Source: Tenacibaculum dicentrarchi (lineage in GTDB: Bacteria > Bacteroidota > Bacteroidia > Flavobacteriales > Flavobacteriaceae). From it: DNA of 64,000 nt. The notes beneath the pieces were generated by a model that worked only from the letters and a program-made list of their open reading frames with translations, did not search any database and had not been told where the DNA came from. The stretch is taken from NCBI RefSeq assembly GCF_964036635.1, contig NZ_OZ038524.1, positions 1,035,501-1,099,500 on the forward strand, read 5' to 3'. Below, piece by piece: positions 54,336 through 62,774 of this stretch. Each line of letters opens with the position of its first letter. Position 1 is the first letter of the stretch. The position numbers and the translations under genes are program-made.

Positions 54336-56398
54336 TTACTTAATCTTTTGTGAATTTTATTTAATACACTATCATAAATATCAGATAATGTAATTTTCTT
54401 TTTATTAACTTTTTTTATTAAGACATTCTCATTTTCGAATTTTGGAAATTCTAATTTTTTTTGTAGGTCAGTTGAATCAATTTCAAGGTTATTAAAACTG
54501 ATATTATTTGAAAATTGGATATTATTAATTGTAAATAACTCTTTAGGTAAACTCGATTCTGAAAAATCAATATTTGTTTTAATTTCAATTTTTGGTGCTT
54601 CTGCAAATATTTGTTTAACACTCGGAATATGGAAAGGGTGTGCAGTAATCTCTTTTTCAATATTACTAAAGAGCCCTTTTGCTTTTAATTTAAAGGTAGT
54701 TTCTTTATTAATAGCTACATGAACTAAGCCATTAGTACTATTCGCTATAACGTTTGGTGTAATTTCAATACTTTGCGCTTCTTCTGTTTCCCATTTTAAG
54801 TCAATATTATCAATTCCTTCATTCAGATTGATTTCCCAATTAAATGACTTAATTACAGGCTCAATTATATTTATAGTAATTTCCTTAGTAATTTTTTCAT
54901 CAAAAAAACCATTTGCGGTTAATGTATAAGTAGTTTTGGTTGTCGGTTTAACATCTATATTACTTAATGTAGGAAAAGAACTTCCTAATCCAGAAACAGT
55001 AACTTCTTTAGCATTTTCTACAATCCAATTCAGGTTTATTGGATATAGAGAGTTTCTTAAATAACTAGAAGCTTCAAATTTTACTATTTTGGGATTGATT
55101 TTTATAGCTTTAATTTCAATAAAGTCTTCTATAGTTTGAAAATCATTTTTTATTTTTAAAACAATTTTTTTATGATCTTTTAAAGCTAAGGTTAATGAAT
55201 TCTGATGTAAAGAAACAAGTTTATTATCAAGATAAATTGCGTTATATTTTTGAACATCAAATGAAAACAAAACGTCTTCATTTTTTTGATTTATATTCAT
55301 TTTATTAGCACTAAATCTTTTAATTAAAGGCTTGTTTTCTAGAGATTTATTCAGAGTTAAAAGTAAATCTTTCCATTCTTTTGCTGTTAATCTTTTAGAT
55401 TCGTTTTTATATCCTTTATTAAATACCGTTTTAAATGCAGTAATTAACTCCTCTGCACCAGTACTCTCTAATTGTTTTATAAGAGATATTATAGCTTGAT
55501 GCTGTTGTTTGTTTTGTTCGTTAAAAAGTGACGATTGGTAATCTATATTTGGCCACTCATTTTTACTTAAATAAGATTGTTTTGTGTTATCATTTGTATC
55601 CGATAAAAAGAAGAATGGCATTACACCAAATATAATTTCAAAAGTTGCATTTGCTAATACCCAATATTCTTCGTAAATCCTATCGAGTGTTGTTAGATCT
55701 GATGAATCTTTTTTCTGTCCAATAATATTTCTAAAACGAGATCCAATCCAATGTCCAATTTTACCTACTGTAGTCGGTTTTCCTTGTATATCAAAATGAA
55801 ACCCACTATCATAATCAATTATAGCTAATTGAACTCTATTAGCATTAAACCATAAAGAATTTTCACTTAAATCAGCGTGAATAAATTCTATTTGATGTAG
55901 AAAATCTATTGACTTGGTTAATTGGTAAGCTAAATACAACTTATCTGGAATACTTAAAATTTTATAATCTTCTAAATTTGCAGTATCATTTCCGTAATCT
56001 TCATAATTTAATTTTTGAAGATTGTACATTAAAAAAGCGACACAATGCTTTTCTGAAACAGTATCATAACCTTTAAAGACAAGAAAAGGAAGACCTAATA
56101 ATTCTGGTAAGTCATGATATGTTGGTGTTTTTGTTTTTACTTGACGCTTTTTTAACTTATCATGTAGAGTTTTTATTACATCATAAGCATGCTGTTTGTG
56201 TTCTTCATCTGTGAATATTTTTAGAACGAACTCTGATTTTGAAATACTATCTATTGCTTGTACATGATGTACAGAACCAAAACCACCAGAGCCTATTGGA
56301 TTATTATCGAAATCAATTTTTGAAAAAGATAAAATATCATTTTCATTATTTTGATTTATCACAGATATATCTGTGATACTTGAAAGTGATCTAATCAT
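54332..56398 (-). CDS. Serine/threonine protein kinase-like protein with beta-rich C-terminus
   Basis: This 688-aa protein has an N-terminal kinase domain: glycine-rich GSGGFGSVHHV (about 37-47), VLKIF lysine, catalytic loop HADLSENSLWF (Asp and Asn as in HRDLKPEN) and IIDYDSG in place of DFG. Catalytic residues look kept, so it is probably active. The C-terminal half contains repeated Ig-like stretches (EKITKEITINIIEPVIKSFN, EKEITAHPF). It overlaps the PP2C gene by 4 bp and DUF4407 by 4 bp. With the upstream PP2C and VWA genes it makes a TerY-P-like triad, in which the kinase and phosphatase act on the VWA or effector protein. Start and length are consistent with the overlap. Confidence 0.9.
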   Translation of the reverse strand: MIRSLSSITDISVINQNNENDILSFSKIDFDNNPIGSGGFGSVHHVQAIDSISKSEFVLKIFTDEEHKQHAYDVIKTLHDKLKKRQVKTKTPTYHDLPELLGLPFLVFKGYDTVSEKHCVAFLMYNLQKLNYEDYGNDTANLEDYKILSIPDKLYLAYQLTKSIDFLHQIEFIHADLSENSLWFNANRVQLAIIDYDSGFHFDIQGKPTTVGKIGHWIGSRFRNIIGQKKDSSDLTTLDRIYEEYWVLANATFEIIFGVMPFFFLSDTNDNTKQSYLSKNEWPNIDYQSSLFNEQNKQQHQAIISLIKQLESTGAEELITAFKTVFNKGYKNESKRLTAKEWKDLLLTLNKSLENKPLIKRFSANKMNINQKNEDVLFSFDVQKYNAIYLDNKLVSLHQNSLTLALKDHKKIVLKIKNDFQTIEDFIEIKAIKINPKIVKFEASSYLRNSLYPINLNWIVENAKEVTVSGLGSSFPTLSNIDVKPTTKTTYTLTANGFFDEKITKEITINIIEPVIKSFNWEINLNEGIDNIDLKWETEEAQSIEITPNVIANSTNGLVHVAINKETTFKLKAKGLFSNIEKEITAHPFHIPSVKQIFAEAPKIEIKTNIDFSESSLPKELFTINNIQFSNNISFNNLEIDSTDLQKKLEFPKFENENVLIKKVNKKKITLSDIYDSVLNKIHKRLSK

Positions 56399-57180
56399 TG
56401 TTTTTTATTATAATGATTTAACACTTGTTCTGATATTATAAATCCTAAAGAAGCATCGTCTTCTAGGTAATTTTCACAATTTAGTTTTTTTAGAATAGTA
56501 TTATTAAACGCTATGAGTTCTTCTTTAAATAGTTCAGGATTTTTATTTAAAACAAGAAAGTCATTTAATTCTTTTAAAATTAATTGAATAGCAGGATTTT
56601 CATTTCTCCAAAACCTATTTTCATTATCTTTTAAAATCACTTTATCTTCAAGGGACGAAATCCCATCACTAAATAGCAATATTATATCTCCAGTAATGTA
56701 ATTAAGATTAAGTTCTATTTTTGATGATGTTTGTTCTATATTTCCACTGTTATGAGAAATATACCTCGTTAATACTCCCTTAGGAGAAATATGAGGTATC
56801 ATTAACTCACCATACCTATAAGGTTCTTCAGAATTCACGTTAGTTGAAAAATCTCCATGTAGATGTATTATTCCGCCATTTCCAAGATACTCTACCTGAA
56901 CTTTATCTGATTTGTTTTTATTAATAGCACTGATAAAAGTTGTTCCACCAATTACATTATCACTTTTCAATTTTTGAACTTCATCATCCAAAACTACCTC
57001 AGATAATTCTGAATAGTTTTCTCTTATAAATTGGTTTACAACAACCTCTGATATTTTACCCGAATCTTCAAATTCACCTATTCCATCGCAAAGCACTAAA
57101 GATTTTCTACATTCATCAATAGAAAAATCGGCATAATCTTGTTTTAATTTAACGTCTATATGTTGTGCTGAAAAATACAT
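56395..57180 (-). CDS. PP2C-family protein phosphatase
   Basis: This 261-aa protein has PP2C metal-binding motifs in the expected order: KSLVLCDGIGEFEDSGKIS (Asp and Gly of the DGxG motif), GGTTFISAI, ILLFSDGISSLED (Asp) and DDASLGFII at the C-terminus. It is a stand-alone Mn/Mg-dependent Ser/Thr phosphatase in the cytoplasm. Its ATG shares one base with the VWA stop (TAATG) and its stop overlaps the kinase start by 4 bp, so it is translationally linked to both. In TerY-P systems this phosphatase reverses the kinase reaction. Confidence 0.9.
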   Translation of the reverse strand: MYFSAQHIDVKLKQDYADFSIDECRKSLVLCDGIGEFEDSGKISEVVVNQFIRENYSELSEVVLDDEVQKLKSDNVIGGTTFISAINKNKSDKVQVEYLGNGGIIHLHGDFSTNVNSEEPYRYGELMIPHISPKGVLTRYISHNSGNIEQTSSKIELNLNYITGDIILLFSDGISSLEDKVILKDNENRFWRNENPAIQLILKELNDFLVLNKNPELFKEELIAFNNTILKKLNCENYLEDDASLGFIISEQVLNHYNKKQ

Positions 57181-57932
57181 TAATCTATTTTTGATACTGT
57201 TGAGATACTTTTAATCATGTGTTTTCTTATCTCTTCGGGATCAACTTTAGATTCGAAAAAATTTAGTCCATTATTATCCTTGCTTGACATGTTTTTTATA
57301 TTATTTCTAAGGCGATCAAGTTTTTCTTTCTCCAATTCTTCTGACCACGATCTATCTTCCATCAGATAACTAAGTATCGTAATTTTATTATTAGATTTTA
57401 ATCTATTACAAATATCTATAACTTTAGAATAGTCGTAAATATCTCCATCTCCCAAAAAAACAATCATTGCTTGACTATTTTTATCTTTATTTTCTAATAA
57501 ATAATTATTGATTTTTTCTTCAGCTTCCAAAAACACTGGTTCAGCATAAGTTTGGTGATTGCCAACATAATTACAGGGGTTGAAGTTAAAGTTTTCAATA
57601 TCAATAGAATTTGGTGTTTGCATCGAAACAAACTCTTTATGAGTCTGTGAAAAAGCATACATGCTAACATCAAAACTATTAGCATTTTTACTTCCAGCTA
57701 ACTTTTTAATTATTGGTCCAATTTGATTATGAATTTCTTTACCCTTAGACTCTCCTGAAACACCTTCCCAAGTCATGGATTCCGAAGCATCCAATACAAA
57801 AACTACCAATTGATAAAATAATCTAGGAACAACCAAACCGCTTAAACAAGCAGTAAGAGTAGATGTATTTATATTAAGTAAATCTAATTTTCCTTTTTGG
57901 GTGTTATTTATTTTTTGTACATCTTTACTCAT
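57180..57932 (-). CDS. VWA-domain protein (TerY-like)
   Basis: This 250-aa protein is essentially one von Willebrand A domain. The MIDAS site is VVFVLDASESMTWEG (DxSxS), and a further acidic loop is MIVFLGDGDIYDYS. There is no signal peptide, so it is cytoplasmic. It is comparable in size to TerY, the VWA protein of tellurite-type stress systems that forms the TerY-P triad with a PP2C and a kinase. Its start overlaps the PLD-J gene by 8 bp, and its stop touches the PP2C start. Probable role: metal-dependent scaffold that couples signalling to the effector. Confidence 0.9.
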   Translation of the reverse strand: MSKDVQKINNTQKGKLDLLNINTSTLTACLSGLVVPRLFYQLVVFVLDASESMTWEGVSGESKGKEIHNQIGPIIKKLAGSKNANSFDVSMYAFSQTHKEFVSMQTPNSIDIENFNFNPCNYVGNHQTYAEPVFLEAEEKINNYLLENKDKNSQAMIVFLGDGDIYDYSKVIDICNRLKSNNKITILSYLMEDRSWSEELEKEKLDRLRNNIKNMSSKDNNGLNFFESKVDPEEIRKHMIKSISTVSKID

Positions 57933-59310
57933 GCTTTACATGTTTTTCAATTAAATTTTTATATTCTTGTTTTAAAAGTTTTTTTTGAGATTCAAAATAC
58001 GTACCCCAATCGTCAATTTTTAAAATTATTTGGCAAGTTTCAGATTCTTGTATTAAAGATAATTCATTGAACAAATAATTATATTTCATTTTAATAGTTT
58101 CTAATTTCACTCTTAAATGTTCTAACTCTCCATATTTATTAATATCTGATATAGGGGTACCTTGTTTTAATTCATTCCAAAGATATCTCACCCTTTTAAT
58201 ATCATTGACTTTTACTGCATTTGTTAATTCATTAAAAATTCTTGCGGCCTCATTTTTATCTTCATAAATACAATTCGATGAATCAGGGTGACATAATTTT
58301 ACAGCTTCTCTGTGCATTTTTTTGATATCAATTACATCATTATTATTTAACTCAGGTATTTCAATTTCTAATTCCTCTTGATATTCTCTGTTCTTTTGAT
58401 TAAATTCTTCTTCAATTTTCTTATAAGTATCATCTACAATACCGTGCTTTTTAAATTTTTCATAAATCTTCTTTTTGAGAGCTATAATTTTTGAAATTAA
58501 TGGATTAAGCTCAATAATATATCGATGATTGAATTGTACTATTCGTGCCTCTATTTCGGTTTTTTCTATTTCTAATATTTCGATTTGATAGGAAAGAAGT
58601 TTTATTTGTGAAGCTATTTGAGATTTTTCGATAGCTGTAATATCTATCAATTGAGTATAACTTTTCTCAAACTTGTCAATTTCAATAAATGCCAAGTCAT
58701 AATTACCAGCTAAGAGTAGATTTGTTATTGGAGTTAGTTTTTTTATTAATTTAAGCTTATAAATATATGGCTGAATATTTGCTGTTTCTCCTAAATCTAC
58801 GAACGCTTTAATTAATTTAAAATATTTAAACGCTTTAGAAATATCAAGTGCTTCTTCGTATTTTTTAATTTTCCCAGAAAGTTCTTTTAAGCGTTCAAAC
58901 TCTTCTATAAAATCATTAGACCTTTGCTGATTTTCTGAAACGATTGTTACTTCTTCATTATTTACTGTAAATGCTCTATTTGACCAATTAGCTGATCCAC
59001 TAATTACAATACTATAATCAATAATACAAAACTTCATATGCATCAATTGATTATCGTTCCCTATTTCTGCAAAAAATCCATTTTCATCAATTAATTGATA
59101 ATTATTTCTGCTATCGGTATTAAATTTATGTTTTGTTACTATTAACTCTATGGATACTCCCTTTTCTTGCAGTTCTAATAATTTTTTAAATAAAATAGTA
59201 TCCGTAAACCATGCGACTGCTATAAATACTTTGCTAGTAGCATTATCTAGTTGTTCTATAATAATTTGTCTAACATCTATTTGTTTTGTGAAATAACTAT
59301 CTATTTGCAT
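57925..59310 (-). CDS. PLD-like nuclease fused to coiled coil and J-domain-like C-terminus
   Basis: This 461-aa protein has an N-terminal PLD-like domain (about 1-155) with one HKD: HMKFCIIDYSIVISGSANWS (H-x-K-x4-D, then the conserved Ser-Asn). A single motif implies a homodimer for activity. A long coiled coil follows (about 165-310). A J-domain-like segment (about 320-365) has MHREAVKLCHPDSSNCIYED, with the HPD tripeptide that contacts Hsp70. Another coiled coil ends the protein. It heads the operon and overlaps the VWA gene by 8 bp, so it is a natural candidate for the effector controlled by the kinase/phosphatase pair. PLD plus HPD in one protein is unusual. Confidence 0.85.
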   Translation of the reverse strand: MQIDSYFTKQIDVRQIIIEQLDNATSKVFIAVAWFTDTILFKKLLELQEKGVSIELIVTKHKFNTDSRNNYQLIDENGFFAEIGNDNQLMHMKFCIIDYSIVISGSANWSNRAFTVNNEEVTIVSENQQRSNDFIEEFERLKELSGKIKKYEEALDISKAFKYFKLIKAFVDLGETANIQPYIYKLKLIKKLTPITNLLLAGNYDLAFIEIDKFEKSYTQLIDITAIEKSQIASQIKLLSYQIEILEIEKTEIEARIVQFNHRYIIELNPLISKIIALKKKIYEKFKKHGIVDDTYKKIEEEFNQKNREYQEELEIEIPELNNNDVIDIKKMHREAVKLCHPDSSNCIYEDKNEAARIFNELTNAVKVNDIKRVRYLWNELKQGTPISDINKYGELEHLRVKLETIKMKYNYLFNELSLIQESETCQIILKIDDWGTYFESQKKLLKQEYKNLIEKHVKHE

Positions 59311-59509
59311 TTGTAAATAAGTTTATATTATTTATTAAATTTTTATATTAAATTTATAGTTAATGAAACTTATCTAGGATAGTTGCTTGCTGTAGAGTAA
59401 ATAAAAGGAAGCTAATTTATTATTTGAGAGTTTATTCATATATATAGATTTTCGCTTATTATGTTGTGAGCATAATAAGTAGATACAATTTTTTTAGACT
59501 TCTAAACTA

Positions 59510-59577
59510 CTAAATTTAATTGGTATATAATTACGGTAACTCATAATTATGTAAAACTATATTTATAGAAATATATA
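59510..59577. repeat. AT-rich element, copy B
   Basis: TCTAAACTACTAAATTTAAT leads into TGGTATATAATTAC, then ATAATTATGTAAAACTATAT and TTATAGAAAT. It matches copies A (52544) and D (60518) by eye with mismatches and lies upstream of the PLD-J gene. Confidence 0.55.
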
Positions 59578-59797
59578 AAATTCTGAGCTAGAGGTGTGTG
59601 TTTTGTAGATTTAACTTGCTGGCAATTAATTGTTTGATTGTTGTTAGTGCTTATTTTATTTAGATAAAGTTTTATTCAGGTTAGGAGTTAGAGGTTTTAA
59701 ACAAGCTTCTATTTTTATATAATTATATAAATGTCTAATTATACTTTTGTAGAAAAATAGATTCATATAAAAGTATATTTATATCTATTAAAAAACG

Positions 59798-59927
59798 AAG
59801 GTAAATAATTTTAATATTTACCTTTGTTTGTGTTTTAAAGGTAAAATACATCCACGTAGTTTTACCGTTTTCAAAATCAGTTGATTTTTTGTGTCATTTC
59901 TAGAAATAATCAACTGATTTTGAAAAT
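59798..59927. repeat. Three hairpins in the gap upstream of the PLD-J operon
   Basis: AAGGTAAATA/TATTTACCTT (59798-59824) and GGTAAAA...TTTTACC (59840-59866) are short stems. TTTTCAAAATCAGTTGATT (59868-59886) is fully complementary to AATCAACTGATTTTGAAAA (59908-59926), a 19-bp stem. They may be terminators, an insertion-sequence end, or a recombination-type site. The rest of the 1.38-kb gap is AT-rich and, apart from the IS982 remnant, holds no gene that I can support. Confidence 0.65.
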
Positions 59928-59999
59928 GAGACGAAGTGGCATATGTCAGGTATTGCTTTAATTTTATTTAAAAGTCTAGATTTTTAAAATAAGTTATTC

Positions 60000-60480
60000 A
60001 ATAGTTTGTAACTCTTTGCTGTAATTCAATAGGGGGATCTAAGAACCTTTTTTTAACAGGGAATTTATCCATGTTTTTTATGGGGAAATGTTAATTACAA
60101 ATCTTTACTTGTTCTTTTCCATTGTCTAAAAATGTATTAAACATCGGGTTTAATAATAATGAATTATTTTGATTTTCTTTCATTGTAACTTCAATTTTGA
60201 TATTAGAATGAGTCAACAAATCGAGTTTGTATTCGGAAGATAAATATCCTTTGTCAGCAAGTAATACAAAGTTTTTTATTTGATTTTAAATATCTTTTAA
60301 AGAATGAATAGAAGCTTTGGGTAAATCAAAATTTTCAATAACTCCTTTTCTGAGTAAATAGCATATAATTTGTACCCAAAATAATACATAGATTGACTAG
60401 CAAAATCACCTTTATTAGGACTGTTTTTAAATTATTTGTTACCTGTTTTACTTCTAATAAATTATTATAAAAACTCGTTG
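60000..60480 (-). pseudogene. Fragment of an IS982-family transposase
   Basis: Minus-strand translation gives IS982-like pieces in more than one frame: NPNKGDFASQSMYYFGYKLY, FDLPKASIHSLKDI, LLADKGYLSSEYKLDLL, IKIEVTMKENQNN. Stops and frameshifts break it, and the C-terminal region with the second catalytic part is missing. It is an inactive relic about 480 bp long. Confidence 0.75.
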
Positions 60481-60517
60481 TTTTTTGTTATTCATTTATT
60501 TATGATTGCAATTTTTT

Positions 60518-60592
60518 TGTCTAAAGTAATAAAATGTATTGATATATAATTATGGTTAGATAATTATATAAATCTATAAATATATGTTTATA
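60518..60592. repeat. AT-rich element, copy D
   Basis: TCTAAAGTAATAAAATGTAT continues GATATATAATTAT, TAATTATATAAATCTATAAA and TATATGTTTATAG. Copy A (52544) shares the first 35 bp with few changes. Confidence 0.6.
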
Positions 60593-60693
60593 GCGTGTAA
60601 GGTGAGCAGTTAAAACATAGCTTAATAACATGTTTTTTGTAAATGTTTAAGCTATGTTTTGTATTGAGTTAATTAGATGGTTTTTAGTTGCTA

Positions 60694-61677
60694 TTATTCT
60701 AAATTAAAAGTACTTCCGATAGTGTTTAAAAACTCATGAGCACCTTGTTTTATTTTTTTAGGAAGTTTTGTAATAGGTTTTTGTGTAGGTCTTTTTTCAA
60801 ATTCAGAAACAGGAATAATAGTTAAATATAGATTGTCATTTGATCTTTGCCATAAACCAAAAATATAATCAACATCAGGTTCAATAATAATTCGTTCTTT
60901 AAATTTTATTGCTCCAGCATATAAAGGGCTGTCTGGATGATGTTGAAATTCATTGATAGTTAATTTAAACTTTAAAGTATTTGTAGCATCATCAAAAGTT
61001 GTATTGTCGTCAGAGAGTTCTTTTATAAAATTTATTTCTTCCTGATGGTCTTTTAAACTATCTAAATATTTAAAATTTGTAACATAGTTATTCCAAGAAT
61101 TTCTAATTAAAATAATTAAATTTTGTGCTTCAATGTTTTCTAAAGCTCTAATAAGTTGATAAAAATTACCTTGACCAAGAATTTTTCCATAATGACTTTT
61201 TATTTGATTAAAGGATTTTTCTAAACAATGAACTAATAGTGTTTTTTCAAATTTTGAAAGGTTATTCCAATTTTCGTTTTCTATAGCAATTTTTAGACTT
61301 TCAATTAATTTATCATTTTCTTTTTTTCTTTGTTCTTCAGCTAAAATTCGTTCTTGTTCAGTACAATGATTACACTTAAAATGACCTTGTTTTAATTTTA
61401 AAATCTCTTTGAATTTAGAATGGCTTTTTGCAATCTGTTTTTCGTATGAAATACAATTTTCACATAAAATATAAACAGATAATTTACTATGATTTGCGTT
61501 TAACTTAGTTAAATAACCTTGTGTAATATCGTAAGTTTCTTTTGTCTTTTTTGGAATGTTTGTAAATTTTAATTCTTCCATTTCCCAATGGAAATGAAGA
61601 ATTTTTTTTTCTAAATCAGAGCAGTTTTCTGAAATTTGTAATTGAATATTGGCGATTTTCGGGTATTGATTTTTCAT
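60694..61677 (-). CDS. Zinc-ribbon-containing protein of unknown function
   Basis: I do not recognise this 327-aa protein. Two CxxC pairs, LCENCISYEKQ and FKCNHCTEQER (about residues 93-127), fit a zinc-ribbon-like site. A charged helix follows (EEQRKKENDKLIESLKIAIE), and the C-terminal half is probably beta-rich (LYAGAIKFKERIIIEPDVDY, NDNLYLTIIPVSEFEKR). There is no signal peptide or membrane segment. It starts 15 bp beyond the U-tract end of the structured element at 61692-61852, on the same strand, in the backbone region with ParA and relaxase. A DNA/RNA-binding or replication role is possible but not shown. Confidence 0.78.
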   Translation of the reverse strand: MKNQYPKIANIQLQISENCSDLEKKILHFHWEMEELKFTNIPKKTKETYDITQGYLTKLNANHSKLSVYILCENCISYEKQIAKSHSKFKEILKLKQGHFKCNHCTEQERILAEEQRKKENDKLIESLKIAIENENWNNLSKFEKTLLVHCLEKSFNQIKSHYGKILGQGNFYQLIRALENIEAQNLIILIRNSWNNYVTNFKYLDSLKDHQEEINFIKELSDDNTTFDDATNTLKFKLTINEFQHHPDSPLYAGAIKFKERIIIEPDVDYIFGLWQRSNDNLYLTIIPVSEFEKRPTQKPITKLPKKIKQGAHEFLNTIGSTFNLE

Positions 61678-61691
61678 GATATAAATTGAAT

Positions 61692-61852
61692 AAAAAAAGC
61701 GTGGAACTGAACTTTATCGAACTAGTGGCATCGCCAAACACCTTTCCTCCAAATAAGAACAGCCCACGCAGTAGCATGGGCGTCTTAGTTTTGAAAGTGG
61801 AGGATTTAAAAATTGGCGATTTTCTAGTTCCAGTTCAAAAGCTAAACGCTTT
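61692..61852 (-). ncRNA. Long, strongly structured element: candidate small RNA
   Basis: The element folds as one long stem interrupted by bulges. From outside in: AAAGCG/CGCTTT, AACTG/CAGTT, GAACTAG (61719-61725)/CTAGTTC (61824-61830), ATCGCCAA (61730-61737)/TTGGCGAT (61813-61820), TCCTCCA (61745-61751)/TGGAGGA (61798-61804), TAAGA/TCTTA, and GCCCA/TGGGC at the tip. On the minus strand the last stem is followed by seven Ts (61698-61692), as at an intrinsic RNA end. A 63-aa plus-strand frame across it (61686-61877) is not a protein. Candidates are a 6S-like or regulatory RNA, a single-strand origin or a folded recombination site. Confidence 0.6.
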
Positions 61853-61866
61853 ATATGTTAATTTTT

Positions 61867-61901
61867 TATATCTGTAAATCTTATGCAAGATACTACAGAT
61901 A
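61867..61901. terminator. Hairpin after the small RHH gene
   Basis: ATATCTGTA (61867-61875) pairs with TACAGATAT (61893-61901), and ATCTT with AAGAT inside. It lies 9-43 bp downstream of the RHH-gene stop on the minus strand. It is not followed by a clear T tract, so it may terminate transcription or be a binding site. Confidence 0.5.
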
Positions 61902-61909
61902 TTCGAAAT

Positions 61910-62140
61910 TTAAGATGTTTTTAAATGATTTTCTAAAGCTTTGTTAATGATGTTTTTAATGCTTTCATCTTGGTTTAAAGCTTGCTGTTTAATTCGTTTT
62001 AGTAAGTTTTTATCTAAATAAAAAGAAAATTGAACCTCTTCAGTTTCTTTCACTGAAACAGGAACTACTTTTTGAATGGTTTTAGTTTGGTTGCTAGCCT
62101 TTGCTTTATTAATTAAATCATTAAAATTTTGTTTTTCCAT
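61910..62140 (-). CDS. Small ribbon-helix-helix protein, probable ParA partner
   Basis: This 76-aa protein has an unstructured lysine-rich N-terminus (NKAKASNQTKTIQKVVPVSV). A C-terminal ribbon-helix-helix pattern follows, with VQFSFYLDKNLLKRIKQQAL as the beta-strand and helix 1, and SIKNIINKALENHLK as helix 2. Small RHH proteins beside ParA act as centromere-binding partition factors or as repressors. It lies 42 bp after the ParA stop, in the same transcription unit. The AT-rich repeats upstream (about 62150-62190) and elsewhere might be its binding sites; this is inference. Confidence 0.78.
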   Translation of the reverse strand: MEKQNFNDLINKAKASNQTKTIQKVVPVSVKETEEVQFSFYLDKNLLKRIKQQALNQDESIKNIINKALENHLKTS

Positions 62141-62182
62141 AATGCTAGAATTGTATTTTTATATAAGTATATATTTATAGAA

Positions 62183-62773
62183 TTATATGAGTTTTGTTAA
62201 TACTTCTTTGGTTAAATTATCTAATTGTTTTTGAGCATTTTTATCAGTTTTTACCCCACTAACTAAAACAGATCTGGTAAATGAAACGAGATCAGAAATA
62301 TGAGTTTTAGCAATAGGGATATTATATTCTTCTAATCCTATTAAAATATCTAAGGTTAATGTTGTATTTGCTTTAATCATATTAAAAATAACTAAAGAAT
62401 TAGCTGTCTTATTTTTATTTTCAATAAGTTCTAAGGTGCTTTTTATAGCTAATAAATCAAAAACTCCTGCTTTTGTTGGAATGATAATTAAATCAGCTAA
62501 ATCAATCAATTCAGGTAATTGATTAGATAGGTAAGGAGGGGTGTCTATAAAAATAAAATCATAAGGAAGATTTTTTATTTTTTTTATTTCTCGATTATAA
62601 GACATGATGTTAAAATCACTTACTAAATCTTTAATTTGAGATAAACTTCCTTGTAGGTCAAAATCTAAAACAAGTACAGAAGCATTTTCTGAAATATTTT
62701 GAGCTAAATTATAGGTAAGCGTCGATTTACCTACACCACCTTTTTGATGTGTTGTTAAAATTATTTTCCCCAT
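62183..62773 (-). CDS. parA: ParA-family partition ATPase
   Basis: I start at ATG 62773 (MGKIILTTHQKGGVGKSTLT), one base after the stop of the upstream gene; the longer frame from 62806 overlaps that gene. The 196-aa protein has the deviant Walker A HQKGGVGKST, Walker A' VLDFDLQGSL, and Walker B FIFIDTPPYLS. The absence of an N-terminal HTH and the small size fit ParA type Ib/Soj-like proteins with a small partner. It partitions plasmids or integrative elements, or controls conjugation. It lies between the coiled-coil membrane gene and an RHH gene. Confidence 0.92.
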   Translation of the reverse strand: MGKIILTTHQKGGVGKSTLTYNLAQNISENASVLVLDFDLQGSLSQIKDLVSDFNIMSYNREIKKIKNLPYDFIFIDTPPYLSNQLPELIDLADLIIIPTKAGVFDLLAIKSTLELIENKNKTANSLVIFNMIKANTTLTLDILIGLEEYNIPIAKTHISDLVSFTRSVLVSGVKTDKNAQKQLDNLTKEVLTKLI

Positions 62774-62774
62774 G

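Noticed and set aside
59311..60693. Additional gene in the gap before the zinc-ribbon gene
   Set aside because: Only broken IS982 frames and hairpins are present; no intact frame of credible protein composition.
61686..61877. 63-codon plus-strand frame
   Set aside because: It runs through the seven-stem structured element, whose pairing explains the sequence; the protein has no family features.
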